NCBI RefSeq assembly: GCF_004123835.1
Contig: NZ_MZMU01000001.1
Location: 124,001 to 188,000 of the forward strand
Reading direction: 5' to 3'
Source of the DNA: Rhizobium leguminosarum
GTDB taxonomy: Bacteria; Pseudomonadota; Alphaproteobacteria; Rhizobiales; Rhizobiaceae
Length of the DNA stretch: 64,000 bases
Positions 1-9,421 of this stretch are shown here, one piece after another. Positions within the stretch are counted from its first letter, which is position 1, and each line of letters starts with the position of its first letter. Made by a program: the position numbers and the translations under genes. The notes under the pieces are model-generated. The model did no database searches. It saw nothing but the letters and a program-made list of their open reading frames with translations, and was not told the origin of the DNA.

Positions 1-558
1 CATGGCCCGGGCCGCGTCGGTGCTGTCGCCGACAACGCGCAGGATCAGGCCGATGCGGGTGTTTTTGAAGGCCCAGAACAGAAAGAGGGCAAGTGCCGCG
101 CCGATGAAGAACAGCACGTTGATGTTGAGCGCCGCCTGGATCTGCGGAGTGCTCGACCAGCCGCCGAGCGGGATCGAGGGCAGTTTCGGCGCCACCGGCT
201 GGATGAAGGATTTGCCGAGGAAAAACGCCATGCCGAGACCGAACTGCATCATGGCAATGCCGATGGCGATGTCGTTGACCTTGGGGAATTTGCAGATCCA
301 GCCGTGGATGAGGCCGAAGATAGCGCCCGCCATCATGGCAGCCAGCACACCGAGGGTCGGCGAGCCGGTCATGACGGCCACCGCATAGGCCGTCATGGCG
401 CCGAAGACCAGCGTGCCTTCGAGGCCGAGATTGATGCGGCCGGAGCGTTCGGTGATCGTCTCGCCGAGGCTGACGAAGATGAATGGGGTGGAAACGCGAA
501 TGGCGCCCGCGAAGATCGCCAGCGGCACGCCCCACATGCCGATGCCTGTCTCCTCCAT
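1..558 (-). CDS. ABC transporter inner-membrane permease, second of pair (partial, C-terminus outside window)
   Basis: This is the first 186 residues of a polytopic permease of the BMP/nucleoside-type importer family (YufQ-like). It starts MEETGIGMWGVPLAIFAGAI and runs off the left edge. Hydrophobic segments and the family stretch ERSGRINLGLEGTLVFGA are visible. The ATG overlaps the stop of the preceding permease gene in an ATGA arrangement, so the two are translationally coupled. It probably pairs with the permease at 558-1685 and the binding protein at 1706-2833. No ATPase is seen in the window; it may lie to the left. The substrate is not shown by sequence. Family members import purine nucleosides and related compounds. 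Confidence 0.9.
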   Translation of the reverse strand, partial: MEETGIGMWGVPLAIFAGAIRVSTPFIFVSLGETITERSGRINLGLEGTLVFGAMTAYAVAVMTGSPTLGVLAAMMAGAIFGLIHGWICKFPKVNDIAIGIAMMQFGLGMAFFLGKSFIQPVAPKLPSIPLGGWSSTPQIQAALNINVLFFIGAALALFLFWAFKNTRIGLILRVVGDSTDAARAM

Positions 559-1685
559 CAGAGGCTCCTTTTCCAGAGGTCGGGATTGAAGATCTTGAAG
601 CGGCCGTAGAAGGTTTCGCAGAAGAGAATGACGATGAAGAGCGTCCCCTGCAGCACCAGAACCGTCGCATCCGGCAGACCCATGCGCCGCTGGATGAGAC
701 CGCCCGAGGCGTCGATGCCACCGAGCAGGATCGCCACCGGAATGATCGCCAGCGGATTGTGCCTGGCGAGGAAGGCGACGAGGATACCGGTATAACCGTA
801 GCCGGCGGCAAGCGAGGCATTGGCGCTTCCCTGCACCGCCGCCACTTCGATCATGCCCGCCAGGCCGGCAAAGCTGCCGGCAAGCGCGGTAAATCCGGCG
901 ATCAGCTTGCCGACCGGCAGTCCCTGGATCTGGGCGGCGCGCACGTTGCCGCCGGCGATGCGGGCGGCAAAACCGTAGCTCGTCGCCTCGATGACGATCC
1001 AGGATACCATGCAGGCGAGGATGCCGATGACCAGGCCCCAATGCACGTCCATGCCGGGAATATTGCCGAGCATATATTCCGCCGGCAGCGGCTTGGTCGA
1101 CGGCTTGTTGAGGCTTGCCGGATCGCGCAGCAGCCCTTCGACGAACTGGTTCATCAGGGCAATGGCGATATAGGAGAGCAGCAGCGACGAGATGGTTTCG
1201 TTGACGCCGCGATAGTGGCGCAGAAAACCGGCAAGGCCGATCCAGATGCCGCCGACCACCATGGCGGCGATCGCCATCAGAATGAGGGTGAGGAAGACAG
1301 GCGCGGTGCCGGCGAGCGGCAGAGCCATGGCTGCGGCGGCAACGCCGCCCAGCACGACCGCTCCTTCCCCGCCGATGATGACGAGGCCGAGACGGGCGGG
1401 CAGGGCGACGCAGAGTGCCGTCAGGAGAAGGGGTGCGGCACGACTTAAGCTGTTCTGCACCGAAAACCAGCTGCCGAAGCCGCCGGTGTACATCAGTTGG
1501 AAGAGGGTGGCCGGCGACTTGCCGACCGCCAGGATGAAGAGGGAGAAGAGCGCAAGACCGATCAGGATGGCCGCGAGGCCGATGACAACAGGCTCGGCTC
1601 GCCGCGCGATCCATTCGAGGACGGGGCGCAGCGAAGCCGGTTTTTCCACGATGGCTATTGCGGGATCATTGGCCTCGATGGTCAT
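558..1685 (-). CDS. ABC transporter inner-membrane permease (BMP/nucleoside-type importer)
   Basis: A 375-residue membrane protein with about eight to ten hydrophobic segments. The family signature region ARLGLVIIGGEGAVVLGGV lies near residues 95-115. It is the longer partner permease of a BMP-type importer, with an N-terminal cytoplasmic stretch of about 30 residues before the first membrane segment. An AGGGAGA ribosome-binding site precedes the ATG. The gene follows the binding protein by 20 bp and overlaps the next permease by 4 bp, so the three form one operon read leftwards. The assignment to the family is firm; the substrate is unknown. Confidence 0.92.
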   Translation of the reverse strand: MTIEANDPAIAIVEKPASLRPVLEWIARRAEPVVIGLAAILIGLALFSLFILAVGKSPATLFQLMYTGGFGSWFSVQNSLSRAAPLLLTALCVALPARLGLVIIGGEGAVVLGGVAAAAMALPLAGTAPVFLTLILMAIAAMVVGGIWIGLAGFLRHYRGVNETISSLLLSYIAIALMNQFVEGLLRDPASLNKPSTKPLPAEYMLGNIPGMDVHWGLVIGILACMVSWIVIEATSYGFAARIAGGNVRAAQIQGLPVGKLIAGFTALAGSFAGLAGMIEVAAVQGSANASLAAGYGYTGILVAFLARHNPLAIIPVAILLGGIDASGGLIQRRMGLPDATVLVLQGTLFIVILFCETFYGRFKIFNPDLWKRSL

Positions 1686-1705
1686 GGCGCTTCTCCCTTC
1701 GTGGT

Positions 1706-2833
1706 TTACGCTGTGGACCCGACCACGCCCTCGACCAGATAATTCATGCTTTCAAGCTCGATCGCGTCTTCGGCGTAGCTCTTGTCGGCAGCCACGACAG
1801 TGTCGCCCTTATTGTCCTTCAACGGACCCTTGAAGACCGAGAAGCCGCCCTTCATCATCTCCGCCTGCGTGGTTTCGAAGGCCTTGCGGCCCTCGGCGGA
1901 CACGGCGGGGCCGAGCGCGCTCATCTTCACAAAGCCGTCCTTCAGGCCGCCGCGCACGAAGTTGCCGAGCTTTTCGCCGGCCTGCGCCTTCTTGACAAAG
2001 TCGCTGTAGACGTTGCCCCAGGCCCATTCGGCGCCGGTGAGGTACTTTTCGGGAGCAAGCGGGCTCTGGTTGGCGTGATAGCCGCAGACGAAGGCGCCGC
2101 GGCCGGCGGCCGTCTCGACGACCACTTTGGGGCTGTCGACGTGGCAGGTGATGACGTCGGCGCCCTGGTCGACCAGCGCATTGGTGGCTTCGGCCTCCTT
2201 GACGGCGAGCGACCATTCGCCGGTGAAGATCACCTGGCAGGTGATACCAGGATCGACCGTGCGCGCGCCAAGCAGGAAGGCATTGATATTCTGCAGAACC
2301 TGCGGGATCGGCTTGGCGGCGACGAAGCCGATCTTCTTGCTCTTCGTCGCATGGCCGGCGGCAATGCCGTTCAGATACTGGCCCTGGAAGATATAGCCGA
2401 AATAGGAGCCTGTGTTGGCCGGGTTCTTGCCTTCCTGCCAGAGGCCGCCGCAGTGGCGGAACTGGATGTCGGGATGTTTGGCGGCCACGGCCAGCATGTG
2501 TGGGTCGAAGTAGCCGAAGGAGGTCGGAAAGAGCAGGGTCGCGCCGTCCAGGTTGATCATGGATTCCATCGTCTTCTGGACGTCGACGGTTTCCGGCACA
2601 TTCTCTTCTTCGACCAGCGTCACGCCCGGTAGCGCCTTGATAACGGCCGCACCTTCCGCATGCGCCTGATTATAGCCGTAGTCGTCCTTGGGGCCGACAT
2701 AGATGAAGCCGACGGTCAGTGCGGTTTGGGCTGCGGCGGAGGAGCCGATCAGGCCGGGCATGGCGCCGGCGAGCGCACCGGCAGCGGAAGCCTGGAGGAA
2801 ATTGCGGCGGTTCATGGAAAGGAGTTTGGTCAT
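1706..2833 (-). CDS. BMP-family ABC transporter substrate-binding protein, Tat-exported
   Basis: A 375-residue periplasmic binding protein of the basic-membrane-protein (Bmp/PnrA) family. The N-terminus carries a twin-arginine motif (NRRNFLQA, residues 8-15) followed by an Ala-rich hydrophobic stretch, so export as a folded protein by Tat is likely. The mature part begins near QTALTVGFIYVGPKDDYG, typical of the family. The start at 2833 is preferred over longer in-frame options because AAGGAG sits just upstream and the signal peptide begins there. It is the first gene of the importer operon. Upstream are repeated 14-bp sites shared with the guanidine operon, which suggests that nitrogenous compounds may be imported. 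That last step is inference. Confidence 0.92.
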   Translation of the reverse strand: MTKLLSMNRRNFLQASAAGALAGAMPGLIGSSAAAQTALTVGFIYVGPKDDYGYNQAHAEGAAVIKALPGVTLVEEENVPETVDVQKTMESMINLDGATLLFPTSFGYFDPHMLAVAAKHPDIQFRHCGGLWQEGKNPANTGSYFGYIFQGQYLNGIAAGHATKSKKIGFVAAKPIPQVLQNINAFLLGARTVDPGITCQVIFTGEWSLAVKEAEATNALVDQGADVITCHVDSPKVVVETAAGRGAFVCGYHANQSPLAPEKYLTGAEWAWGNVYSDFVKKAQAGEKLGNFVRGGLKDGFVKMSALGPAVSAEGRKAFETTQAEMMKGGFSVFKGPLKDNKGDTVVAADKSYAEDAIELESMNYLVEGVVGSTA

Positions 2834-3172
2834 CGGAATGCTCCTTGCGGCGTTGGGCCGGTTGCGAACGGGTACAGCAAAGTGCATGCAATGTGCGTGC
2901 CAGAAATCAATCTTTTGTTTTTTATGATTTATTTGTGTCGTAAAGGCTTGCGCGCTGCAAAGTGCATGCAGATTGTTCGAATTATTGCGCAAAAAGTAAT
3001 CAACAGGTATTTCTTGTTCATTGTGACTGCGTAGGCACTACTACGCGGCGCTGCTCAAACTCTCTTATTCACCCGAAAGCGAAAGTTTAACAATACCTTC
3101 ACTGCTCGATTTGACTTATCGAGTTTCGAACGTCATCTGTATGCAGAGTGTTGATGTGAGCAGATTCCTATT
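2834..3172. promoter_or_regulatory. Divergent intergenic region between BMP operon and gntR
   Basis: This 339-bp AT-richer stretch separates the leftward BMP operon from the rightward GntR gene and must hold both promoters. It contains a direct 14-bp repeat GCAAAGTGCATGCA (2877-2890 and 2957-2970, 80 bp apart) and a related site, GCAATGTGCGTGCC (2888-2901). A looser match, TGTATGCAGAGTG, occurs at about 3138-3150, just before gntR. No coding gene is apparent. I cannot place -10/-35 boxes with confidence. Confidence 0.7.
2877..2970. promoter_or_regulatory. Cluster of 14-bp putative operator sites (GCAAAGTGCATGCA type)
   Basis: Three related 14-mers lie here: 2877-2890 and 2957-2970 are identical (GCAAAGTGCATGCA), and 2888-2901 is GCAATGTGCGTGCC. 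A fourth close match, GCAAAGTGTGTGCC, lies at 13883-13896 upstream of the guanidine riboswitch, and a palindrome AGTGCATGCACT lies at 13957-13968. The adjacent GntR/FCD regulator is the natural candidate to bind them, since such proteins recognise short palindromic sites upstream of their own neighbours. The sites are seen; the regulator assignment is inferred. Confidence 0.6.
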
Positions 3173-3847
3173 GTGAAGCAGACTAGGCGCAGAGAAGTGA
3201 TCCGTACCGGAACCACCGTCGAACAGATGGTGCGAGCGATTGCCGACATGATCGTCACGGGTGAAATCCTGCCCGGCGCGAAGTTGGACGAGGTGTCGCT
3301 CGCGGTTCGTTTCGACGTTTCGCGCACGCCGGTACGAGAGGCCTTGCGTGAACTGGGCGCCATGGGATTGGTCGTGCGTGAGCCAAACCGCAGTGCCCTC
3401 GTTACCAATGTCAGTGAGGCCTATCTGCATTCGATGTTCGAGGCGATGGCGGAGCTTGAAGCAATCTGCGCCAGGCTCTCGGCCGAGCGCATGGCGGTCG
3501 ATGAGCGGCGCGCGCTGGAGTTGGAGCACCTGGCATCGGTAAGGCTCGTGCATGCCGGCGCCGAAGAGGAATACTCGGCTCATAACACCGAATTCCATAC
3601 CCGGCTTTATCGCGGCGCGCATAACGATCATGTCTTCGAGATGGTGACGCAGACGCGGGCGCGGCTCGCGCCTTTTCGGCGGGCGCAGTTCCGTCTGCCC
3701 GGGCGTCTGGCAAAATCCTATGAGGAGCACGGCCGGATCGTGACCGCGATCATGCGCGCGGATGCCGCGGCTGCGGGGCAGGCGGCATATTCTCATGTGG
3801 AAATTGTCAGCGATGCCAGCGCGGTATTTGCAACGGCCGGGGAGTAA
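3173..3847 (+). CDS. GntR family transcriptional regulator, FCD subfamily
   Basis: A 224-residue regulator. The N-terminal winged helix-turn-helix (about residues 15-80) contains the hallmark SRTPVREALREL. The C-terminal all-helical FCD ligand domain (about 95-220) carries spaced acidic/His residues (HNTEFH near 138-143, YEEHGRI, AYSHVEI) typical of metal-dependent ligand pockets. The start is taken as GTG at 3173. The gene sits between the BMP importer (divergent) and the guanidine operon (convergent). It is the only regulator between the two sets of shared 14-bp sites, so it is the likely controller of both. Effector unknown. Confidence 0.9.
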   Translation: MKQTRRREVIRTGTTVEQMVRAIADMIVTGEILPGAKLDEVSLAVRFDVSRTPVREALRELGAMGLVVREPNRSALVTNVSEAYLHSMFEAMAELEAICARLSAERMAVDERRALELEHLASVRLVHAGAEEEYSAHNTEFHTRLYRGAHNDHVFEMVTQTRARLAPFRRAQFRLPGRLAKSYEEHGRIVTAIMRADAAAAGQAAYSHVEIVSDASAVFATAGE

Positions 3848-3855
3848 CGAGGACA

Positions 3856-3877
3856 CGGCGCCAAAAATCAGGCGCCG
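3856..3877. other. Stem-loop downstream of gntR
   Basis: CGGCGCC (3856-3862) and GGCGCCG (3871-3877) form a perfect 7-bp stem around an A-rich 8-base loop, starting 9 bp after the gntR stop. No T-run follows on either strand, so it is at best a weak terminator for gntR. The remaining 190 bp to the end of the allophanate hydrolase gene show nothing I can name. Confidence 0.35.
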
Positions 3878-4068
3878 CTGGGCCCGGCTACAAGGACAAA
3901 AAAGTGCGCACCGCCCCGGTACGGCCTCGTCACGTGATCCTGCAGCGAAGGGCTGGACCGATGATCAATCACCTTCTTGCGCGACCGAACCGTCGCGCGT
4001 CGCTTCGTGCTTCAAGGCCCGCAAGTATCGCCAGGAGGATCTTTTTGAGATGATACTTCATGCTCATT

Positions 4069-5877
4069 TCATTTCGGGATCCTTTGATCCGTGACGTAGG
4101 CGCGCCAGCCTCCCAATTCAGTGATTTCACGTGCGCCTTCGATTGCATGAGCCTCGCAGAGAAAACCTGCAATCTGGGAACCGTCATCGAGCGTTACCTT
4201 GCCTATGCCGAGCGGCGCCGGGATGTTCTGGACAAAGCGCCCGAAAGCTTCCGCGGTGACTTTCCAAACCTCAACTTCGAGGCCTTTGCCGTCAAAGCCG
4301 GGTTCGCGGATTAGGCCTGGCTTCGGCGGGACGGTATCGGGTAGGACGAAAAGGCGGTAATCCGGTGCAGTACGGCAGGATTTGATGCGCCTGCCGCCCG
4401 GTCGGGTCAGTTCGTGGTTGAGAGGCATGCCGGTCAGATGCGCTCCAACGACGACGATCGGCACCAAGCCGTCATCGCCAGGCACAACAGGGCTTGCTTC
4501 GGGGATCGCAGCCTGCCGGTCGATGCCCATGCCGGAGCTTGCTGCGCGGTGCAGCGCATCGGCAAGCGGCGCCAGCGCATCGTCGGTGAAGGCAGGTGCA
4601 ATGACGGTCACGCCGCCCGGCAGCCCACCTTTTCCGAAGCCGGCCGGAACGGCGATCGCCGCGCAATCGAGAAGGTTGACGAAATTGGTGTAACGGCCGA
4701 GGCGGCCGTTGAGCACGACGGGATTGGCCAGCATATCGGCGACCGTGTAGGTAGTCGGCGCCGTTGGCAGCAGAAGCACGTCGGCCGTTGCCCATTCGGC
4801 CTCGGTCTTGCGGCGCAATTCTTCCAGCCGATATCGGCCGTTGAAGGCCTCGACTGCGGTCTTGCCCTTGGCGCCCTCGATAATTCCGCGCACCGTCGGG
4901 TCGAAATCGGCTGCGTTCGTGGCAAGGAAGGTCTCGACCGCCGCCAGGCGTTCGGCGACCCACGGCCCGTCATAGAGGAGGGTGGCGGCCTGGCGGAATG
5001 GCGCGTAGTCGAACGGCACGATGGTCGCGCCGAGCCCTCTGGCCCGCTCGATCGCCTGGTCGTACAGCGCCTCCACCTCCTTGTCGCCGAAGAATTCCCG
5101 CTCGGCGTCGGTGAGGACGCCGATGCGCAAGCTCGACACAGGCAGGTTCGCCGGCGTGGCGCGACGGGAGAAGGGATCGGCGGCATCGAAGCCTTCGGCG
5201 CTCTTGCGGATCGCAATACCGTCAGAGACGGTCGCGGCAAAAATCGTGATGCAATCGACGCTCTTGCAGGCCGGAACCACGCCGGTATTCGGCAAGAGAC
5301 CCGGCGTCGGCTTGATGCCGACCAGATTGTTGAAGGCGGCCGGCACCCGGCCGGAGCCCGCCGTATCGGTGCCGAGTGCGAAGGCCGCGAGACCTGAAGC
5401 CACCGTGACCGCCGATCCGGAGCTCGATCCGCCGGAGATATAGGCTGCATCGAAGACCGAACGCGGCGCGCCATAGGGCGAGCGCGTGCCGTTGAGGCCG
5501 GTCGCGAACTGGTCGAGATTGGTCTTGCCGATGATGATGGCGCCGGCTGCCTTCAGCCGGGCAACGACGGTGGAGTCGGCTTCCGGCCGATACTCATAAG
5601 CCGGGCAGGCAGCGGTCGTCGGCAGGCCGGCGGCATCGATATTGTCTTTCACGGCGAAGGGAACGCCCCAGAGCGGCAGGCTGTTTGCCTCAGGCGCGCG
5701 TGCCATCAGCGCTTTGGCGGCAGCGCGCAGCTCCTCATCCGGCACCGGGGTGATGAAGATTGCCGGATCTTTCGAGGCGGCGCGGCGGGCGATCACCTCT
5801 TCGATAGCATCTAGCGGCGTCAGGCCGGATTGATAGGCGGCGCGAAGGCTTGAGAGATCGAGGATAGTCGGCAGCAT
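4069..5877 (-). CDS. atzF: Allophanate hydrolase
   Basis: A 602-residue cytoplasmic amidase that hydrolyses allophanate to ammonia and CO2, the last step of ATP-dependent guanidine or urea breakdown. The amidase-signature triad is visible: Lys77 in FAVKDNID, the cis-Ser in GGSSSGSAVTVASG (about residue 152) and nucleophile Ser175 in DTAGSGR. A C-terminal domain (about 470-602) matches the extra domain of bacterial allophanate hydrolases that acts after the amidase step. The ATG at 5877 is chosen because longer in-frame options run into the carboxylase gene, whose stop ends one base upstream. It is the last gene of the guanidine operon. Confidence 0.94.
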   Translation of the reverse strand: MLPTILDLSSLRAAYQSGLTPLDAIEEVIARRAASKDPAIFITPVPDEELRAAAKALMARAPEANSLPLWGVPFAVKDNIDAAGLPTTAACPAYEYRPEADSTVVARLKAAGAIIIGKTNLDQFATGLNGTRSPYGAPRSVFDAAYISGGSSSGSAVTVASGLAAFALGTDTAGSGRVPAAFNNLVGIKPTPGLLPNTGVVPACKSVDCITIFAATVSDGIAIRKSAEGFDAADPFSRRATPANLPVSSLRIGVLTDAEREFFGDKEVEALYDQAIERARGLGATIVPFDYAPFRQAATLLYDGPWVAERLAAVETFLATNAADFDPTVRGIIEGAKGKTAVEAFNGRYRLEELRRKTEAEWATADVLLLPTAPTTYTVADMLANPVVLNGRLGRYTNFVNLLDCAAIAVPAGFGKGGLPGGVTVIAPAFTDDALAPLADALHRAASSGMGIDRQAAIPEASPVVPGDDGLVPIVVVGAHLTGMPLNHELTRPGGRRIKSCRTAPDYRLFVLPDTVPPKPGLIREPGFDGKGLEVEVWKVTAEAFGRFVQNIPAPLGIGKVTLDDGSQIAGFLCEAHAIEGAREITELGGWRAYVTDQRIPK

Positions 5878-5878
5878 G

Positions 5879-8800
5879 TCAGCATTCCTCCAGAACGACG
5901 ATGATATCGCCGGCTTTGACGTTTCTTCCCGGCCCGGCGCGCAGGTCGCGGACGCGGCCTGCCGCATGGGCGGTGACGTTGATTTCCATTTTCATCGATT
6001 CGATGATGGCGAGTGTATCGCCGGCCGCAACCGGGGCGCCCGGCTCGACCAGCAATTTCCAGATATTGCCGGGTACGGCGCTGGCAACACCGAAGCACCC
6101 GTCGGGAATATCCCCATCAAGACTTTCGCCCGTGCCTTCGTCGGTGACAAAACTGTCGAGCCCGGCGTCCTTCCAGCGCTGGCGCTCAGTATCGAAGGCC
6201 GCCTGCTGCGTTGCCTTGAAGCGGCCGATCGACGCCGCATTCGCCTGCAACTCCTTCTCGTAGGCGGCATAGGAGAATTCCGTCTCCTCTATCCGGATGG
6301 GATAGCCGCCATGCGGGAAGGCGGCGCGCGCCTCCGTCAGCTCCTGATTGCTGACCGGAAAGAAACGGATCTGGTCGAAGAAGTTGAGCAACCAGGGTTT
6401 TCCCTTGGCAAAGGCCGGGGTCTCCCGCCATGTGTTCCACACCTGGATGGTGCGGCCGAAGAGCTGGTAGCCGCCCGGTCCTTCCATGCCGTAGATGCAC
6501 ATATAGGCGCCACCGATGCCGACGGCGTTCTCCGGCGTCCAGGTGCGGGCGGGATTATATTTCGTCGTCACCAGGCGATGTCGCGGATCGGTCGGGGTCG
6601 CAACCGGCGCGCCAAGATAGACGTCACCGAGACCGAGCACCAGGTAGCTCGCATCAAAGACGATATCGCGGACGGCCTGTTCGTCGGGAAGGCCGTTGAT
6701 GCGGCGGATGAACTCGATATTCGACGGGCACCAAGGCGCGTTCGGGCGCACGAGTTCCTGATATTTGCGCATCGCAAGCTCCGCATCCGGATCGTTCCAG
6801 GAGAGCGGCAGATGCACGATGCGGCTCGGCACCGTAACCTCCTGGGCTGCCGGAAGCGTCGCCTCGATCTCGGAGAGCAGCCCCAGCAGGCGCCGGCGCG
6901 TCAGCTGCGTGCCGTCGTAATGGATCTGCAGCGAGCGGATACCGGGGGTGAGGTCGACGAGGCCGGGGAGGCGGGCCTCGACGACCGCCTGCATCAGCAG
7001 GTGCACCCGCAGCCGAAGGGCGATATCGAGCGTCATCGGCCCATATTCGACGAGCAGATTGTCGTCGCCCTGGCGGCGATAAATGACAGAAACCGGGCCA
7101 TCCTCGCTGATGCCAAGGATCGGCGAACCTGTTTCTTCCGTGACCCGCCGCACGGCTGGGCCGGCGATCGGATCTCCCGGCCGCACGACTGCATGAAAAC
7201 GGATGCGGTCACCGGGCTTGAACTGGCCCATCTTCCACTGCTCGTCGCGGGCGATCACCGCCGGGCAGACGAAGCCGCCGAGGCTCGGGCCGTCGGGGCC
7301 GAGAATGATCGGCATGTCGCCGGTGAAATCGATCGCGCCGATGGCATAGGCATTGTCATGCAGGTTGGAGGGGTGCAGCCCCGCCTCGCCGCCATCGCGG
7401 CGCGCCCAAGCCGGGGCAGGGCCGATGAGGCGAACGCCGGTGCGGGCGCTGTTGAAATGCACCTCGTAGGCCGTCGAAAACAGTGTCTCGATATCGCTGT
7501 CCTGAAAGAAATCGGGCGCCCCGTGCGGGCCATAGACGACGCCGACATCCCATTCGCGCGTCAAGGCGGCCGCCTCCGTCGCGGGTCTCACCGGCTCGGC
7601 CGGTACTTGGCGGGCAAAATGCAGCACATGCCCAGTCTTCAGGGTGCCGGTGGCGTTGCCGCCGAATTGGCCAAGGCCGAAGGTCGCGCGCGAGCCGAGC
7701 ACAACGGGTGCGGCAAAACCGCCGGCGGCGGCGAGATAGGCGCGTTGTCCCGGTCCTTCGATCGAACCGATCGACAGAACCTGACCCGCCCGGATTGTCA
7801 CCGGGGCGTCATGCGGCAATTTTACGCCGTCGCATGTCATTGGCATCCGCGCGCCGGCAAGCGCGATCGTCTGGTCGGCATAAAACCGCAATGTCGGACC
7901 GGAAACGGTCAACTCCAGCGCAGCCGTCACATCGTCATTGCCGACCAGCCGGTTGGCATGGCGGAAGGAGCGCTCGTCCATCGGCCCGCTCGGCGGCACG
8001 CCGACATGCCACAGGCCGAGCCGCCCCGGCAGTTCCTGAATGCTCGATTGCGCCCCGGGCGCAAGCACCTCGACGACGTCGGGAACGAAGGCGAAGTCGC
8101 GCAACGCCGTCGTCGCCACCTTGGCGCTTGCAAGCAATTCGGAGGCGGCGATCACCCTGAGATAATCGAGATTGGTTTCGATGCCCGATATCGATGTTTC
8201 GGCGAGTGCTGCCTTCAGCTTCTCAATCGCCGCCGGCCGATCTTCCGCCGCCACGATCAGCTTGGCGAGCATCGGGTCGTAGAAGGGCGTGACCTCGGTT
8301 CCCGTCTCGATCCAGCCGTCGACGCGGGCATTATCAGGGAAGACGACCTCGGTCAGCAGGCCGGCACTCGGGCGGAAATCGGCATGCGGCATCTCGGCAT
8401 AAACACGCATCTCGATCGCCGCACCCTTCGGCGTCAGGCCCCTGGCGCCCGAGAGCACGTCCTCGCCGGCCGCCTGCCGGATCATCCACTCGACGAGGTC
8501 GATGCCGAAAACGGCTTCCGTGACTGGATGCTCGACCTGCAGGCGGGTATTGACCTCGAGGAAATAAAATTCCTCGCGCTGGGGATCATAGATGAATTCG
8601 ACGGTGCCGGCCGATTCATAGGAGACCGAGCGTCCCAAATCAACTGCCGCCTTGTGCAGTCGCGCCCGCGTTTCCGCGGAAAGGCCAGGGGCAGGGGTCT
8701 CTTCGACGACCTTCTGGTTTCGCCGCTGCAGCGAGCAGTCGCGTTCGCCGAGCGCAATCACGCCGCCCTTGCCGTCGCCGAAGATCTGTACCTCGACATG

Positions 8801-9418
8801 GCGCGCTTCGGCAACGAAACGCTCGATGTAGACGCGCGCATCGCCGAAGCTGGCGCGCGCGGTCCGCTGCACGCTTTCGAAGGAAGCCTTGAGGCCGGCG
8901 GCATCGGCGCAGAGTTGCATGCCGATACCGCCGCCGCCGGCCGTGCTCTTCAGCATGACGGGATAACCGACGGTCTCGGCGGCCGAAAGCGCCTCGTCGA
9001 CGCTTTGCAGGAGATCGGTGCCGGGCAGCAGCGGCACGCCGCTCGCTCTCGCCAATTCGCGCGCCGTGTGCTTCAGGCCGAAGGCCGAGAGATGCTCCGG
9101 CCGTGGGCCGATGAAGGCGATGCCTTCGGCGGCGAGCCGCTCGGCAAAGCCGATATTCTCCGAGAGGAAGCCATAGCCCGGGTGAACGGCCTGTGCTCCC
9201 GTCGCCTTGCAGGCGGCGATGACGGCATCGACGTTGAGATAGCTTTCAGCGGCGGGCGCCGGGCCGAGGTGCACGGCCTCGTCGGCCGTCAGCGCCGGCT
9301 TCGAGAACCGATCGGCATCGGAATAGACGGCAACCGAGGCGATGCCCATTCTTTTCAATGTCCGAATGACTCGGACGGCGATTTCGCCGCGATTGGCGAT
9401 AAGGACCTTGGTGAACAT
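5879..9418 (-). CDS. Biotin-dependent guanidine (urea) carboxylase
   Basis: A 1179-residue single-chain biotin carboxylase/carboxyltransferase. Residues 1-450 are a biotin carboxylase with ATP-grasp fold (MFTKVLIANRGEIAVRVIR start). About 465-1080 is the KipA/KipI-like carboxyltransferase, and 1110-1179 the biotinyl domain with the lysine of ESMKMEINV at residue 1143. The family is usually named urea carboxylase. Members next to two DUF1989 proteins and a guanidine-I riboswitch, as here, were shown elsewhere to prefer guanidine, making carboxyguanidine. Context therefore favours guanidine carboxylase. It overlaps neither neighbour but is packed within 1-3 bp of both. Confidence 0.93.
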   Translation of the reverse strand: MFTKVLIANRGEIAVRVIRTLKRMGIASVAVYSDADRFSKPALTADEAVHLGPAPAAESYLNVDAVIAACKATGAQAVHPGYGFLSENIGFAERLAAEGIAFIGPRPEHLSAFGLKHTARELARASGVPLLPGTDLLQSVDEALSAAETVGYPVMLKSTAGGGGIGMQLCADAAGLKASFESVQRTARASFGDARVYIERFVAEARHVEVQIFGDGKGGVIALGERDCSLQRRNQKVVEETPAPGLSAETRARLHKAAVDLGRSVSYESAGTVEFIYDPQREEFYFLEVNTRLQVEHPVTEAVFGIDLVEWMIRQAAGEDVLSGARGLTPKGAAIEMRVYAEMPHADFRPSAGLLTEVVFPDNARVDGWIETGTEVTPFYDPMLAKLIVAAEDRPAAIEKLKAALAETSISGIETNLDYLRVIAASELLASAKVATTALRDFAFVPDVVEVLAPGAQSSIQELPGRLGLWHVGVPPSGPMDERSFRHANRLVGNDDVTAALELTVSGPTLRFYADQTIALAGARMPMTCDGVKLPHDAPVTIRAGQVLSIGSIEGPGQRAYLAAAGGFAAPVVLGSRATFGLGQFGGNATGTLKTGHVLHFARQVPAEPVRPATEAAALTREWDVGVVYGPHGAPDFFQDSDIETLFSTAYEVHFNSARTGVRLIGPAPAWARRDGGEAGLHPSNLHDNAYAIGAIDFTGDMPIILGPDGPSLGGFVCPAVIARDEQWKMGQFKPGDRIRFHAVVRPGDPIAGPAVRRVTEETGSPILGISEDGPVSVIYRRQGDDNLLVEYGPMTLDIALRLRVHLLMQAVVEARLPGLVDLTPGIRSLQIHYDGTQLTRRRLLGLLSEIEATLPAAQEVTVPSRIVHLPLSWNDPDAELAMRKYQELVRPNAPWCPSNIEFIRRINGLPDEQAVRDIVFDASYLVLGLGDVYLGAPVATPTDPRHRLVTTKYNPARTWTPENAVGIGGAYMCIYGMEGPGGYQLFGRTIQVWNTWRETPAFAKGKPWLLNFFDQIRFFPVSNQELTEARAAFPHGGYPIRIEETEFSYAAYEKELQANAASIGRFKATQQAAFDTERQRWKDAGLDSFVTDEGTGESLDGDIPDGCFGVASAVPGNIWKLLVEPGAPVAAGDTLAIIESMKMEINVTAHAAGRVRDLRAGPGRNVKAGDIIVVLEEC

Positions 9419-9421
9419 CGA

